Source: Prunus persica
Taxonomy: Eukaryota; Streptophyta; Magnoliopsida; Rosales; Rosaceae
Direction: 5' to 3'
Assembly (NCBI RefSeq): GCF_000346465.2
Contig: NC_034009.1
Location: 35,285,557-35,349,556, forward strand
Length of the DNA: 64,000 nucleotides
Shown: positions 49,401-63,975 of the stretch, piece by piece
How positions within the stretch are numbered: position 1 is the first letter of the stretch
Layout: every line of letters starts with the position of its first letter
Translations under genes and position numbers: made by a program
Notes under the pieces: model-generated
What the model was told of the DNA's origin: nothing
Database searches by the model: none
What the model saw: the letters and a program-made list of their open reading frames with translations, nothing else

Positions 49401-51076
49401 CTTTAAGGCTGCACTTGAAGTATTACCATACGATCTTCCTTTTGACTTCATTCCCTTTGCAAAGCCTGATGGAACCAGCGCTGGAACTTACAATGATTTG
49501 GTCTATCAAGTATATCTTGAGGTAAAATTCTTTGTCTCTAATATAAATGCCAATGACTTGCATCACGTACCTTCTTCTGATTTAACATGTGTGCTTGACA
49601 GGAATTTGATGCTGTGGTGGGAGATATAACAATTACAGCAAATAGATCCTTGTATGTAGACTTCACAATGCCATACACAGAATCTGGTGTGGTAATGGTT
49701 GTGCCAATCGTAGACACCGGGAGCAAAAATGCATGGGTTTTCTTGAAACCTTTGACTTGGGACTTATGGATTACAACTTTTTGTTTCTTCGTCTACATTG
49801 GTTTCGTCATTTGGGTGCTTGAACATCGAATTAATGAAGATTTCCGTGGCCCTCCCTCACATCAAGTTGGCACAAGTTTCTGGTTCTCTTTCTCAACCAT
49901 GGTGTTTTCACATAGTAAGTATATGCATCCTCTCTATCAAATTAAGAATTCTCAACAGCTTCGTTTTCCTTCCCTCAGCCTATGCGCCTATTGACACTTA
50001 CTTTTTGCACACTTTTTGAATTCAATTTTACAGAGGAAAGAGTGGTTAGCAACTTGGGCAGATTCTTGATGATAATATGGGTATTTGTTGTGCTAGTACT
50101 GTCACAAAGTTACACAGCTAATCTAGCATCACTATTAACAGCTGAACGACTCCGGCCAACTGTCACCGATATAAAGGATCTTATAAGGAGTGGGGATAGT
50201 GTCGGCTACATGAAGAATTCTTTTGTTCATGAACTCTTGAAACAAATTGGTTTTGATGAATCCAAGCTTAAGGCTATGACTTCCATGGAAGACTGTGACC
50301 AAGCTCTTTCCAAAGGGAGTGAAAAGGGTGGTATTACTGCTTTTGTTAATGAAACCCCCAACATAAAGCTTTTTCTTGCAAAATATTGTTCCAAATATAC
50401 CATGATTGGTCCAATCTTCAAAACTGATGGCTTTGCCTTTGTAAGATATTCTCTCCTATAGACAGATAACACATGCAAGCGAATGTGGGTTCATTTTTTC
50501 TCATATGACTTCTTTGGGACGACTTTGCAGGTGTTTCCAAAACGCTCCCCTCTTGTACCAGATATTTCACAGGCAATCCTAAACGTGACCGAAAGAGAGA
50601 AGACAATGAACATCGAAAACAATTGGTTCAGTCGAGGAGGTAAATGTCAAGATAACTCTGGTCCAAGGGTTTCAAGCAATATTCTTGGGCTTGAAAGCTT
50701 TTGGGGCCTATTCCTCATTGCTGGGGTGGCTTCAATTCTAGCTCTCATTATCTTTGTAGCTTCCTTCCTTTACAAGCAGAGGCATATCTTGAAGCATGCT
50801 GGGGTTCGAGCCATGTTCGAAATTTTCAACGAAAAAGACCTCAACTCCCATGCTTTCAAAAGTAGTCCACAACGAAATGGCAGTGCTGGTGATCAAGTTG
50901 AAGTGAAAACCTCACCTAATAGCAATTGGCCTGAAAGTCCATTCAGCTATTCGAACCACACAGATAAGGACTTTGTATTCCTTGATGGGCAAGAAACACC
51001 ATCCACTACTAGCCATGCGTCTCCGGATATAGTTCCAACAACTGAGCTTGCCCGTCGCTATCCAAGAAATGCATAG
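46495..51076 (+). CDS. GLR: Glutamate receptor-like channel, clade II (GLR copy 4)
   Basis: Five exons: 46495-46771, 48182-49521, 49602-49914, 50034-50440, 50531-51076; 960 residues. Intron 1 is 1,410 bp because it contains a hAT MITE and a SINE. The signal peptide is short (FLCFLFFSRSFSMAVAAAAE). Features in order are the ANF-receptor domain (FVINLGDQAHVPILSF), S1 from about 461, the agonist-binding Arg before SLYVDF (554), M1 (FFVYIGFVIWVLEHR), the pore [12 protein letters not shown]3 with SYTANLAS (about 669-676), S2 and M4. Exon 4 begins with AGGAAAG, so the first residue after the pore exon is Lys instead of the Arg found in all other copies. ATG 46495 is followed directly by a second ATG; either could start. 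Sister of copy 3. Confidence 0.93.
47311..47598. mobile_element. hAT-type MITE in GLR copy 4 intron 1, 288 bp
   Basis: Terminal inverted repeats TAGGGGTGGGCA and TGCCCACCCCTA are perfect over 12 bp. Flanking 8-mers TATGCAAA (47303-47310) and TATGCAAG (47599-47606) match at 7 of 8, a hAT-size target duplication. There is no coding sequence. A short partial repeat of the right end follows at 47,607-47,628. Confidence 0.8.
47690..47850 (-). mobile_element. tRNA-derived SINE in GLR copy 4 intron 1
   Basis: On the minus strand a pol III A-box-like word TAGTGTAGTGG (47843-47833) is followed by a B-box GGTTCAAGTCC (47799-47789). The sequence then ends in an A-rich tail (complement of 47,690-47,727, AAAAATAAAAAT units). 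This is the layout of a tRNA-derived plant SINE. The 5' limit and target duplication are uncertain; ACAGAG occurs on both sides. Confidence 0.6.
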
Positions 51077-51979
51077 AAGTGCTGTAATATCTCAAGAAAA
51101 CGATTAAAATGTTCGGAGAAAGAGAAAAGGGCCTAGAAATAATCTTGTGTATAAGGTTTAATATTTTTAGTGTGTCAAGTTATTATGAAAATCAGAAACA
51201 GAGCATAGAAACAGAGCAACTTGAATCTGTAAATCCATAATTGACCCAGCGCTCATAAAGAATTCCATAAATGCCAACTTTACCCCCGTTCCCTGGATTT
51301 ACTGAGAGTTAAAAACGAATCAAAAGTTTTCAAAGTTTCGACCAAAAAAAAAAAAAAAGTTTTCAAAGAAGACCAAGAGCTAGCCAGCTATTCTTGTGTA
51401 AATTCAGCATCGTGAGTTTATTTGCTTTCATTGATGGGGCCATGGCTGTCTCTGCATTTCTTCTTAAGTAGGGCAACACTTAGAAACTTGTTGGTCAGTT
51501 CTCAGCAGAATAATTAATATAAGACTTTCCTGGGTCAAATATTAATGCAAAGACTTAAGGAGAGTGACGTTTTTCAACACAACCCAAAAGACAAGGAACA
51601 CCTTGTCTCACTTTATTTTTATATCAAATAAATTTTGGTCAAAATTAATTTGCTTTGAATGTCTAACTGCAGGCACTATTTGCAGATAGTTTTCCCTTCA
51701 ATTTCATCAAAGACTTTGAACTTGTGCTAAGAAGAAGACCAGAACCCGCTAGTCTTCTAAATCACACTAGTAGAGGAGATGAAATGCTTCTAGAAGACTA
51801 CAGCCAACTACAAGTTTTATTTATTTTTTCACTCCATTCACATGAAAAATAAAAAGATAATAAGATAGATCATTTATTTTTCTATAATTATAATAGCATT
51901 GATGTTGATTGAACCAAGTAGCGTATCTGACGGATTGTTTAGCTAGGACTTTCGAATTCTTCGGCTGTCACGATTGATC

Positions 51980-52010
<31 letters not shown>

Positions 52011-52074
52011 GTTTATTTGGACACTTAATTAGACAGAATGCAATCAGATTAAGCAGGCTTCAAAAGCTTCAAAT
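51077..52074. other. 3' flank of copy 4 and promoter of GLR copy 5
   Basis: About 51,900-51,980 is conserved upstream of copy 6 (about 56,905-56,990), including ccaagtagcgtat and ggattgtttagcta. An (AT)n tract lies at about 51,982-52,006. About 51,405-51,425 matches the copy 3 downstream region. No gene is seen. Confidence 0.6.
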
Positions 52075-55000
52075 ATGATCAAGAAAAGGCCTTTGAACCA
52101 TAAGCTTGTTTTTTCTATCTTTTTCTTTTTTCTTTGTTCATGGATTTCCTTGGCCTTGGCACAAAACAAAACCATTCCAGTGAATGTTGGGCTTGTTCTT
52201 GATGACCTTGATTCAGGGGATGGGAAGATTTGGTTGAGCTGCATCAAAATGGCCCTCTCAGATTTCTATGCTTCTCATGCAAACTACAAAACTAGGCTGG
52301 TCTTGAATACTAGGGACTCCAAAAAAAGTGTTGTAGATGCAGCTGCTGCAGGTAACCCTAGACTTTTCACTTAAGCAAATGATAGACCTTCTTACTTCAA
52401 CAGTTTTTTTTTTTTTTTTTTCTTTCTTAATAAATAGTTATTGTTCTTTTGTTTTTCATTGAGCGCAGCTGTAGATCTAATAGAGAAAGTGAAAGTGAAA
52501 GCAATCCTAGGACCAGGGACTTCTATGCAAGCAGGCTTTCTTATTAACCTTGGAGACCAAGTTCATGTGCCCATTATATCATTTTCTGCAACAAGCCCTT
52601 CTCTTAATTCAGTCCATAGCTCCTACTTTTTTCAATTTGCACAAAATGACTCATCCCAAGTGAAAGCCATAAGTTCTATTGTAAAAGCTTTTGGATGGAG
52701 ACAAGTTGTGCCTGTCTACGTCGACAATGAGTTTGGGGAGGGTGTCATACCATTTTTAACTGATGCCCTGCAAGAGGTTGATGCCCGTGTCCCCTACCGG
52801 AGTGCCATTTCCCTGTCAGCCACTGACGGCCAAATTCTTGAAGAGCTTTACAAGTTAATGACAATGCAAACTAGAGTCTTCATTGTCCACATGAGGACGG
52901 ATCTATCCTCTAGGTTATTTGCAAAGGCCAGAGAGATTGGAATGATGACCGAAGGCTACGTTTGGCTCACTACTAATGGGATACCTAATGAATTAAGGTC
53001 TCTAAATTCTTCAGTCATCAGTTCCATGCAAGGTGTGTTGGGTATACAAACTTATGTTCCACAAACAGTAAAGCTTGAAGAATTCATGCCTAGGTGGAAA
53101 CGACAATTCCAACAAGACAATCCAACCATAATTGGTGCTCAATTGCAAGTTTTTGGACTTTGGGCTTATGATTCTGCTTTTGCACTAGCCATGGCAGTTG
53201 AAGAAGTTGGGACTCCAAGCTTTGAGGTGTCTCAATACGGTCGAAAACTTTCCCATGCCTTATCTAGTATGAGATTTAAAGGCATTGCTGGAGATTTCAG
53301 CCTTGTTGATGGGCAACTTCAGTCATCAACTTTTCAGATAGTTAATGTCAATGGTGGTGGAACAAGAGTGGTTGGATTTTGGACACCAGAAAATGGACTG
53401 ATGAACACATTGAATTCAACAAACACAAGCTTTTCTTCAACTTCCAACAAGGGCAATCTTGCCCCTATTCTGTGGCCAGGAGATTCTCTCACTGCTCCAA
53501 AGGGATGGCAGATCCCAGCAAATGGCAAGAAGTTGAGAATAGGAGTTCCTGTCAAGGTTGGTTTTACAGAGTTTGTTAAGATCACGAAAGATCCAAGCAC
53601 TAACGCAATCAACGTCACTGGCTTCACTATAGACGTCTTTAAGGCTGCAGTGAAAGTTTTGCCATACCCTCTTCCTTATGAGTTCATTCCCTTTGCAAAG
53701 CCTGATGGTACAAGCGCTGGCACTTATAGTGATTTGTGCTATCAAGTATATCTTGGGGTAAATTTCCTTATCTTTTATATTGTTAAATTTGAATGTGAGT
53801 TTTCTGATTCAACTTCCGATTGAAAAGAAAGAAACCATTCAATTTCTTTGTTGAGATTTTGACAAATATCTTTACTTGACTGCAGAACTATGATGCTGTG
53901 GTGGGAGATACAACAATTAGAGCAGATAGGTCCTTGTATGTAGACTTCACAATGCCATACACGGAATGCGGTGTAGCAATGGCTGTGCCAATCATAGACG
54001 TCAGGAGCAAAAATGCTTGGGTTTTCTTGAAGCCTTTGACATGGGAGCTATGGCTGACTACTTCTTGTGTCTTCGTCCTTATTGGTTTTGTGATGTGGGT
54101 TCTTGAACATCGGATTAACGAAGACTTTCGTGGCACTCCCTCACACCAAGTTGGCACCAGCATCTGGTTCTCCTTCTCAACCATGGTTTTTGCACAAAGT
54201 AATTCTCCATGACCCTTCTCTCATTTCAAATCAATATTTCATAAGATAACCTGCACTATAAATTGTTAATTAACAATGTCCTTGTGCACTTGTACAGGAG
54301 AAAGAGTGGTTAGCAACTTGGCTAGATTTGTGATGATTATATGGGTATTTGTTGTTCTAATATTGACACAAAGTTACACAGCCAGTCTGACATCACTGTT
54401 AACTGTTCAACAACTTCAGCCAACTGTTACAGATATAAAGGATCTATTGAGAAAGGGGGAAAACGTCGGCTACTTAACGGATGCTTATGTTTACGATATC
54501 TTGAAACAAGTTGGTTTTGATGATACCAAGCTTAAGGGTTTCAAAACAATGGAAGAAATTGATGAAGCTCTTTCAAAAGGAAGTGCAAATGGTGGTATTG
54601 CTGCTGTTGTTGATGAAACCCCCAACATGAAGCTTTTTGTTGCAAAGTTTTGCTCCAAGTATACTATGATAGGGCCTATCTTTGAAACTGCTGGGTTTGC
54701 CTTTGTGAGATCTCTCTCCTCTTACATGTTCATTTAAGAAAATTTATATATCCTACAAGATTTCTTTGTTAACTTGCTGATCGAGGTCATGACTTTGTAG
54801 GTGTTTCCAAAACGTTCCCCTCTTCTGCCGGATGTTTCACAGGCAGTGCTAAACGTGACCGAGGGAGAGGCGATTCTGAACATTGAAAACAAATGGTTCA
54901 AGAAAGGGGACAATTGTGAAGATAACCCCACCCAAAAACTTTCCAACAACAGTCTTGGCCTTGATAGCTTTTGGGGGCTATTCCTCATTTCTGGGGTGGC

Positions 55001-55415
55001 TTCAATACTTTCTCTCATCATATTTGTAGCTTCATTCCTTTACAGGCACAAGCACATCTTGAAACACCCACCGGATTCAAAACCCTTAACATGGAGTAAG
55101 ATTCGATCCATGTTCGAAATTTTCGACGAAAGAGACTTCAACTCTCGTATGTTTAAGAGCAGTCAACAGAGAGATGGTATTGCCGGTAATCCAGATAATA
55201 TTGCAGGTGATGCTAATTCACCAAATAACAACTGGCCAGAGAGTACATCCAGCTTTAGTTCCAACCACACAGATGCAAATTTTGAATTCTTTGGAGGGCA
55301 ACAAACACAATCTCCTGGTCAAGCATCTCTGGAACTAGTTCCAAGTACTACTGATCCTGCTATCATTATTGCAGAAATGCATACAACTCCTGCAACAGCT
55401 CAAGATAACAATTAA
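52075..55415 (+). CDS. GLR: Glutamate receptor-like channel, clade II (GLR copy 5)
   Basis: Five exons: 52075-52351, 52469-53757, 53886-54198, 54298-54704, 54801-55415; 966 residues. Exon 2 is 57 nt shorter than in sister copy 6. Most of this is a 17-residue in-frame gap in the amino-terminal domain: VGTPSF runs straight into EVSQYG, while copy 6 has a Phe/Asn/Ser-rich stretch there. Signal peptide FSIFFFFLCSWISLALA; S1 from about 447 (KLRIGVPVK); agonist-binding Arg before SLYVDF (537; the preceding residues are AD, not AN); M1 (VFVLIGFVMWVLEHR); the pore [12 protein letters not shown]3 with SYTASLTS (about 652-659); M4 LFLISGVASILSLIIF. Near PYTE it reads PYTECGVAMAVP, where the others have [12 protein letters not shown]. 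Confidence 0.94.
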
Positions 55416-55788
55416 TATGTATATGTAGAGAATTAATAAGGAAAAAAAAAAAGAAAAGAGTTTGGCTTAAACTAGCTCTTAAGTTCTTAACCAGTATCAT
55501 GTATTCAAGCATTATCTTCTGTTGTAGTAATGGGAACTGAGAAATAGATAACTTTGATTTTGGATAATATATTTATATTGTCATGTCACGTAGTGTTCCA
55601 ATACACAAATATTATAACAGATGTTTATTTATTAATATTCTATTTAAATATTAACTCGTCTTCTACTGATATTATAATAGATGAATTAGTAACGTAATAC
55701 AAATATCTTTATGGTTATAAAAAATTGATGGATCGAGTCTTTGTCAACGATTCAACATTAATGTTGTCCCTATTATTGGTTGCCTTGT
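55416..55788. other. 3' flank of GLR copy 5
   Basis: AT-rich sequence without features beyond an A-run just after the stop codon. Confidence 0.5.
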
Positions 55789-56735
55789 CTACCATTTAAT
55801 CACTGTCCCGCTAAATAAGCATACAGAATAGTCGCGTGACGTGTTTGTGTCATTTGAATTTGGCGTGACCCAACGGTCACCAACGCACCAAAACGCAGCG
55901 TTCCCTTTCCGCGCGTTTAGTGTAGCCTGAAGGAGGGAGTCGCTCAAGCTATGAAAATGGCGCTCTGCGTTTTGCATTGACCGAGTCTTCACTGAGCTGT
56001 AAGCCATTTTTTCTTCATCCTTCCATTCGATTCGATTTCATTGCCGAGAGTATTTAAATTTTCGATAATAAAAATTGGTTCTTTATTTGCGAATTTGCAG
56101 AGAGGTTTTATTCAGTCTCAAGTTTGGGCCTTTTCCTATTGCTGTCACCAATATCTTGGATCTCATCTCGCTAGACTGTAAGACCTCTTCTAATCTGCTG
56201 CCCTAAAACTCTGAACACCAAATCCCTAATTTTTCCTGATAGTTATAAATCCCTAAATTGATTTCGTATCTGAAGGATTGACGACGCAAAATGACCCATT
56301 TACCCTTGCATTTACTGCACATGACCAGCCTAAACCCAGAAACAAGAAACACCTTTCTATTGAGTATATTTCCATGTTGATTTTTGCGTCATATCAAAAT
56401 TGGACTGACTTTTTCTTTTTTCTTTTTTATTTTTTGGTCAAGTCCAAATTGGTGATAATAACTCACCTTGAATTGCCAACTGTAGGCTGCTGTAGGCACA
56501 ACTACAAATTTCATTGACTTTGTACTTTGAATTATTCTTAGAACAGGTACTTTTGAAAAAATTTGTTGCTAAAAGTCTTCAAATTTCATTAAGTTTTGTT
56601 TTCATCATACCAAGACTTGAACGTGTGCTGACTTGCATTGTGTGTTTTATAAAGCGATTCCATGGTCCAAGAGCTATGAATGAAATCTTTTTGGATGGAA
56701 GTGTGGTTCAAGGACCATCTTCCTACTTAATGTGA
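55789..56735 (+). pseudogene. Orphan promoter / spliced 5' leader and exon-like fragment of an unrelated gene
   Basis: About 55,850-56,000 is locally GC-rich (cgcgtgacg, aacgcagcg, ccgcgcg), unlike the GLR flanks. It is followed by exon-like pieces: a donor at gct/gtaagc (about 56,001), an acceptor tttgcag/agagg (about 56,101) and a second donor act/gtaaga (about 56,177). About 56,650-56,732 then reads RFHGPRAMNEIFLDGSVVQG in one frame before a possible donor taat/gtgagt. No complete coding region could be assembled, so a gene fragment carried between GLR copies 5 and 6 is the best guess. The gene is not recognised. Confidence 0.35.
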
Positions 56736-57071
56736 GTTTGAGATGGACTAAGAACTAGACCTAGAGCACCGTAATTGCCAGGGAAAGGAATATTTTTCGT
56801 GGTTTAACTAGTCAAAGGATCATTGCTATACATAAATGAAATGCTTGGGAAAGTATCTAGAAGGAAAGAAAATAGGGCACACTATGTCCTTTTGGTAATT
56901 ATGACTGCATTGATGATTGAAACCAAGTAGCGTATTTGATGGATTGTTTAGCTATGACTTTCAAGGCCTTCGACCATCACCATCATCTCCATGTACATAA
57001 GAGTAAGTTTGTTTGGACAATTAGAAGGAATACTGGATTACCAAATTACGCAGCCTTCAAAATTTTCAAAC

Positions 57072-60538
<3,467 letters not shown>

Positions 60539-60801
60539 AGCAGCTTAATAATACAGTTAATATAAATTTTCCCACTTCTGGTGTGACTTGTATACACAAA
60601 TATCATCCATGATTTTGTATTAATACGTTAAGTCAGATGGTCTTGTTATACACAGATTTTCCTGGGAAAAGTAGCATTGTATATAACTTCTTTGAAGAGA
60701 AGGAAAAAAAAAAAAAAAAGAGTCCTGTTTGGCCTATGGAGGGTCACCTGCCAATGCCGAAAGCGGAAAAAGAGTGATGGCGAAAAAAAGAAAAGAACAA
60801 A
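60539..60801. other. 3' flank of GLR copy 6
   Basis: Contains a poly(A)-like run at about 60,703-60,719. Otherwise featureless. Confidence 0.5.
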
Positions 60802-60900
60802 TACAAGGTTTTGATGACTTCAAGCCTAAGGTTTTTAAATCTATGGAAGAATGTGATGAACTTCTTTGAAAGAAGGAGAGTGAGTGCAAATGATGGCATT
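60802..60900 (+). pseudogene. GLR relic: exon 4 (S2) fragment
   Basis: Matches the S2-coding part of GLR exon 4 (copy 6, about 59,665-59,760): ggttttgatgactt, tatggaagaatgtgatgaac and gtgcaaatg-tgg are shared. A small insertion and TGA codons break the frame (cttctttgaaagaagg). No other exon is nearby. It is the remnant of a seventh copy or a recombination scar. Confidence 0.8.
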
Positions 60901-61298
60901 AGATGGGTTCATATGCTTGATTTCTTAAAAAGAAAAAAAAAGGGAAAGGAATAAGTTTGGCCTTGCATTGTTAAATGATGGTAAACAATTATATTATAAC
61001 GAATGATTTATGAAGTTTCATTCAGTCACCTAACACATATCCATATTTAAAGTATGGTTTGACTTCAAACTTTATCACATATGAATAGTTTCTATTTTAT
61101 TATTTGCTTGGGGAAGAAGATGTTGAAAATAAGATTCAATTTTAATAATAATTCCTCTAGTTGACTAAGATTAAAAATAAAATAAAAAACGAAAGAGGTT
61201 TTTTTTTCTAGGTGTTTGTCATGACACTATACTATATAGATGATCTCAAGACAAGACATCCGTTCACTCTATCATTATTGCAAAGTTTATCTAAATTA

Positions 61299-61702
61299 AT
61301 GAAGATGGTTTCTTCCTTGTTCAAAACACTGTTTCTTCTTGGGTTAATTGCGTTGATCGCCTTTGCCGTGCAGACCGCTCAAGTTGGTGCAGGTAATTTC
61401 CATGGAGAGCCCTTTATTGAGCTTGAATATTATGATCAATTAACAATATATATGCGTGTGTGTGGAGAAAAACTTGATTGCAACAGAGATAGTGAAATAG
61501 TGTTATTCCCGTTGCATGAAAGTTTTTCTCGTATGTGAGTGGAGCTTCTTGACATGTTATATATAAGGCCCTCACTATAAATTTCTTATAGTTTGTGCTT
61601 TTTACAGATGCCAAGTTGAGGAAACTGAGCCATTTACCAAGTCCACCACCTCCTCCAAAGGGAGCCAGCCCAATTCATCAGCTACCACCTCCAAATGAGT
61701 AG
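61299..61702 (+). CDS. Small secreted proline-rich peptide precursor (unrecognised family)
   Basis: Two exons, 61299-61392 and 61608-61702, phase-1 GT-AG intron, 62 residues. The N-terminus MKMVSSLFKTLF with LLGLIALIAFAV is a clear signal peptide, cleaved probably near the VQTAQVGA stretch. The rest is short and basic, then proline-rich: KLRKLSHLPSPPPPPKG followed by SPIHQLPPPNE. Size, secretion signal, conserved intron phase and a Pro-rich end suggest a peptide hormone or extracellular peptide. It does not match the CLE, IDA, CEP or RGF end motifs I know. The first in-frame ATG upstream would add residues ahead of the signal peptide, so 61299 is chosen. Confidence 0.6.
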
Positions 61703-62673
61703 TAGCTAGGCTATAGATTAGTCTTGTATTATCAACTCATGTTAATTAATCCAAGTTTTTAATCAAAGTGTGAGAGTTTCGGCTTTCCCTTGGCTGCCTC
61801 AATTCATATTTGTTCCATCCTTGTAAAGAAAGACAACACCATTCTATTTGTAAAGAAAGAAATTACAACTAAATTTAATCATGTCAACGCCCTCTATATG
61901 AAGAATTTTTTATTTTTTATTTATAAAAAAATTATAGAAAAATAATGAAAACCCCTTTGTGGTTTTTTTTTTTTTTTTTCATTTTTCATTTTTGTCGAAA
62001 ATACTTCTTAAAAAGACAGGTGGATAAAAGCCCTATAAAACAGACCCAAAATCACCAGGCTAGGCTTGGGCTTGGGTGTCTACAGTCCGGCCCGATTAAG
62101 CCCAAGAAAGCCCGCCCCGGCCCTCCCACAAAAGTCCGGCCCGTTAGGCTCGCATACATATATAATTATGTATAAATAAGAGTTTAGGTTTAGGATTATA
62201 TCACTTAAATTACATATATAATTTGTTTCATTTCATTTACTTTTCTTTACTCATTCCTAGTTTATAATTGGATGATTAGCACATTAATTTGTGTCAATTA
62301 TTAATCCAACAATTATATATAAATAAGATGAACAACATATCACATCACCAAATATAATTATATCACGAAACATAATCGTACCACCAAATATAATCATGCT
62401 TTTCTTGAACACATCACCAAATATTTGCATATTTATTCATACCATCTTTTAAAAAATATTTTTTTGATACTTATTATTTTTTAAAATTATTTCTTAAAAC
62501 GTATTACGATCTAATTATGTAATAACCTCAAAAATAATACTTGGTTTTATTATTTTTGTAGAAAATCTTATAAGTTGTGTGACTTTATTGGGTGTTTTAT
62601 GAATTTGGTTTGAAGTGAAAATATTGGAATTAAGTGAGTTTAATATCAAATTTGGACTAAAATGTCTTTATGA
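61703..62673. other. Intergenic, TE fragments
   Basis: About 62,055-62,155 carries a GGCCCG/CGGGCC-rich fragment resembling the MITE at 63,744-63,975. The rest is AT-rich with no gene. Confidence 0.5.
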
Positions 62674-62676
62674 TTA

Positions 62677-63720
62677 GAGCAACTCCACCCATTTGCCCTT
62701 AGCCATGGCAAAGGGGGAGCTAGGGCAGCCACTATTCACATGAATAGTGGTTGCCCTTGCAAATAGTATTTTGTGTTTCCACCCATTGCCATGGCTAAGG
62801 GCAATTACTATTCATTTTTTTGTTTTTTCACAACTTTTTTTTACTTAAATAATTAATTTGGATAATATTTTCGGATAAGATTTTTGGGTTCCTACGTGTC
62901 AATACTATTCATATCGGATAAGATTTTATTTTATTAGTTGTATTGGGTGGTATTTATAGAAAAAAAAAAGTATGAGGATTTGGTGTTAAAAGTAAAGAGT
63001 ATTGGTTGGTATTTATAGACACGGGCGGACCCATAATTTTTTTAGCGGAGGTGCAATATTGGCTAAGTATGAAAAATAGTTTTTCGGAATAATCATTTTC
63101 TCAAGATAATTTTTAGCGGCTTTTATTCCTTACACATCAAATAAGAAAATTTGATTTTATGGGATTTTAATATGAAGTATATATTGACTTAATGAGCCAT
63201 CATTTTTAGCCTAAATCGTATTTTGCACTAAAACCGATTTTTCATATTTTGATTTGGTGGGAATTTAATTTTCGAGTATTTTTATTTGAATCCAAATGGG
63301 GGGTACTTCCTTATTTACATTGTAAACTTAAGTAAATGGAGTAATATAAAAATAAATGAAAGTAAAAGGACAAAGACATTTACTTAAATGTTGAAAATGG
63401 AAATAAGGTATAGAGAGGAAAATGTTGAGTATAAAGAGTGAATAATGGTAGAAGTAGAAGAAAATGTATGAGGATTGGTGTTGAAAGTGAAGGGTATTTA
63501 TAGGTATTTATAGAAGAAAAAATCTGACTTTTTTAGAATTTTTTTTTTTAAAAAATTCGATTTTTTTTAAAAAAATTTAATACCGGGCGATGACGTCACG
63601 CTGACGCAAGCCGTGACATCATCAGCCTCGGTTTCGAACGCGGGCCTGGGCTCCCCGCTGGAACAAATTTTTTTTTGGCCCCCCCCAGCCTTGGGCTCGG
63701 TCTCCCCGGTGGAACCGCTC
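62677..63720. mobile_element. TIR element with possible TTA duplication, nested hAT inside
   Basis: Ends GAGCAACTCCACC and (reverse complement of the right end) GAGCGGTTCCACC match at 10 of 13. TTA flanks both sides (62674-62676, 63721-63723), as in PIF/Harbinger-type insertions. Near the left end are two inverted repeats: GCCACTATTCA/TGAATAGTGG (62,726-62,750) and TGCCCTTAGCCATGGCAA with its complement near 62,786-62,804. Non-coding. Confidence 0.55.
63020..63413 (-). mobile_element. hAT MITE, second copy (truncated, inverted)
   Basis: Same family as 16781-17264 in opposite orientation. It starts CACGGGCGGACCC, is co-linear through gcaatattggctaagtatg and aataatcattttctcaag to ggaaataagg, and lacks about 100 bp of the other end. 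It is nested in the 62,677-63,720 element. Confidence 0.82.
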
Positions 63721-63743
63721 TTAAGTTTATGATTTTTTTTTAA

Positions 63744-63975
63744 TGAAGTAGGGCCCGTTTAGGCCTGGTCAGTTGGGCTTAGCCCGGCCCGGCCAGATGG
63801 GCTTTCTCAAGCCCGGCTCATGAGTCGGGCTTGAGCTTTGAATTTTCTAAAAAAATCTGGCCCGGTTCAGTCAGATATTTTCTCTCTTCTCTTTAAAACT
63901 CAACCTGGCCTAGACCAAGCCCATTAAATTTGGGCCGAGCTAAGCCAGCCCAGCCCATTGACGAGCCCTACTTCA
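63744..63975. mobile_element. Small MITE, 232 bp, with GGCCCG-rich interior
   Basis: Terminal inverted repeats TGAAGTAGGGCCCG and CGAGCCCTACTTCA match at 13 of 14. The interior is full of GGGCTT/AAGCCC words. No target duplication was fixed. Confidence 0.6.
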
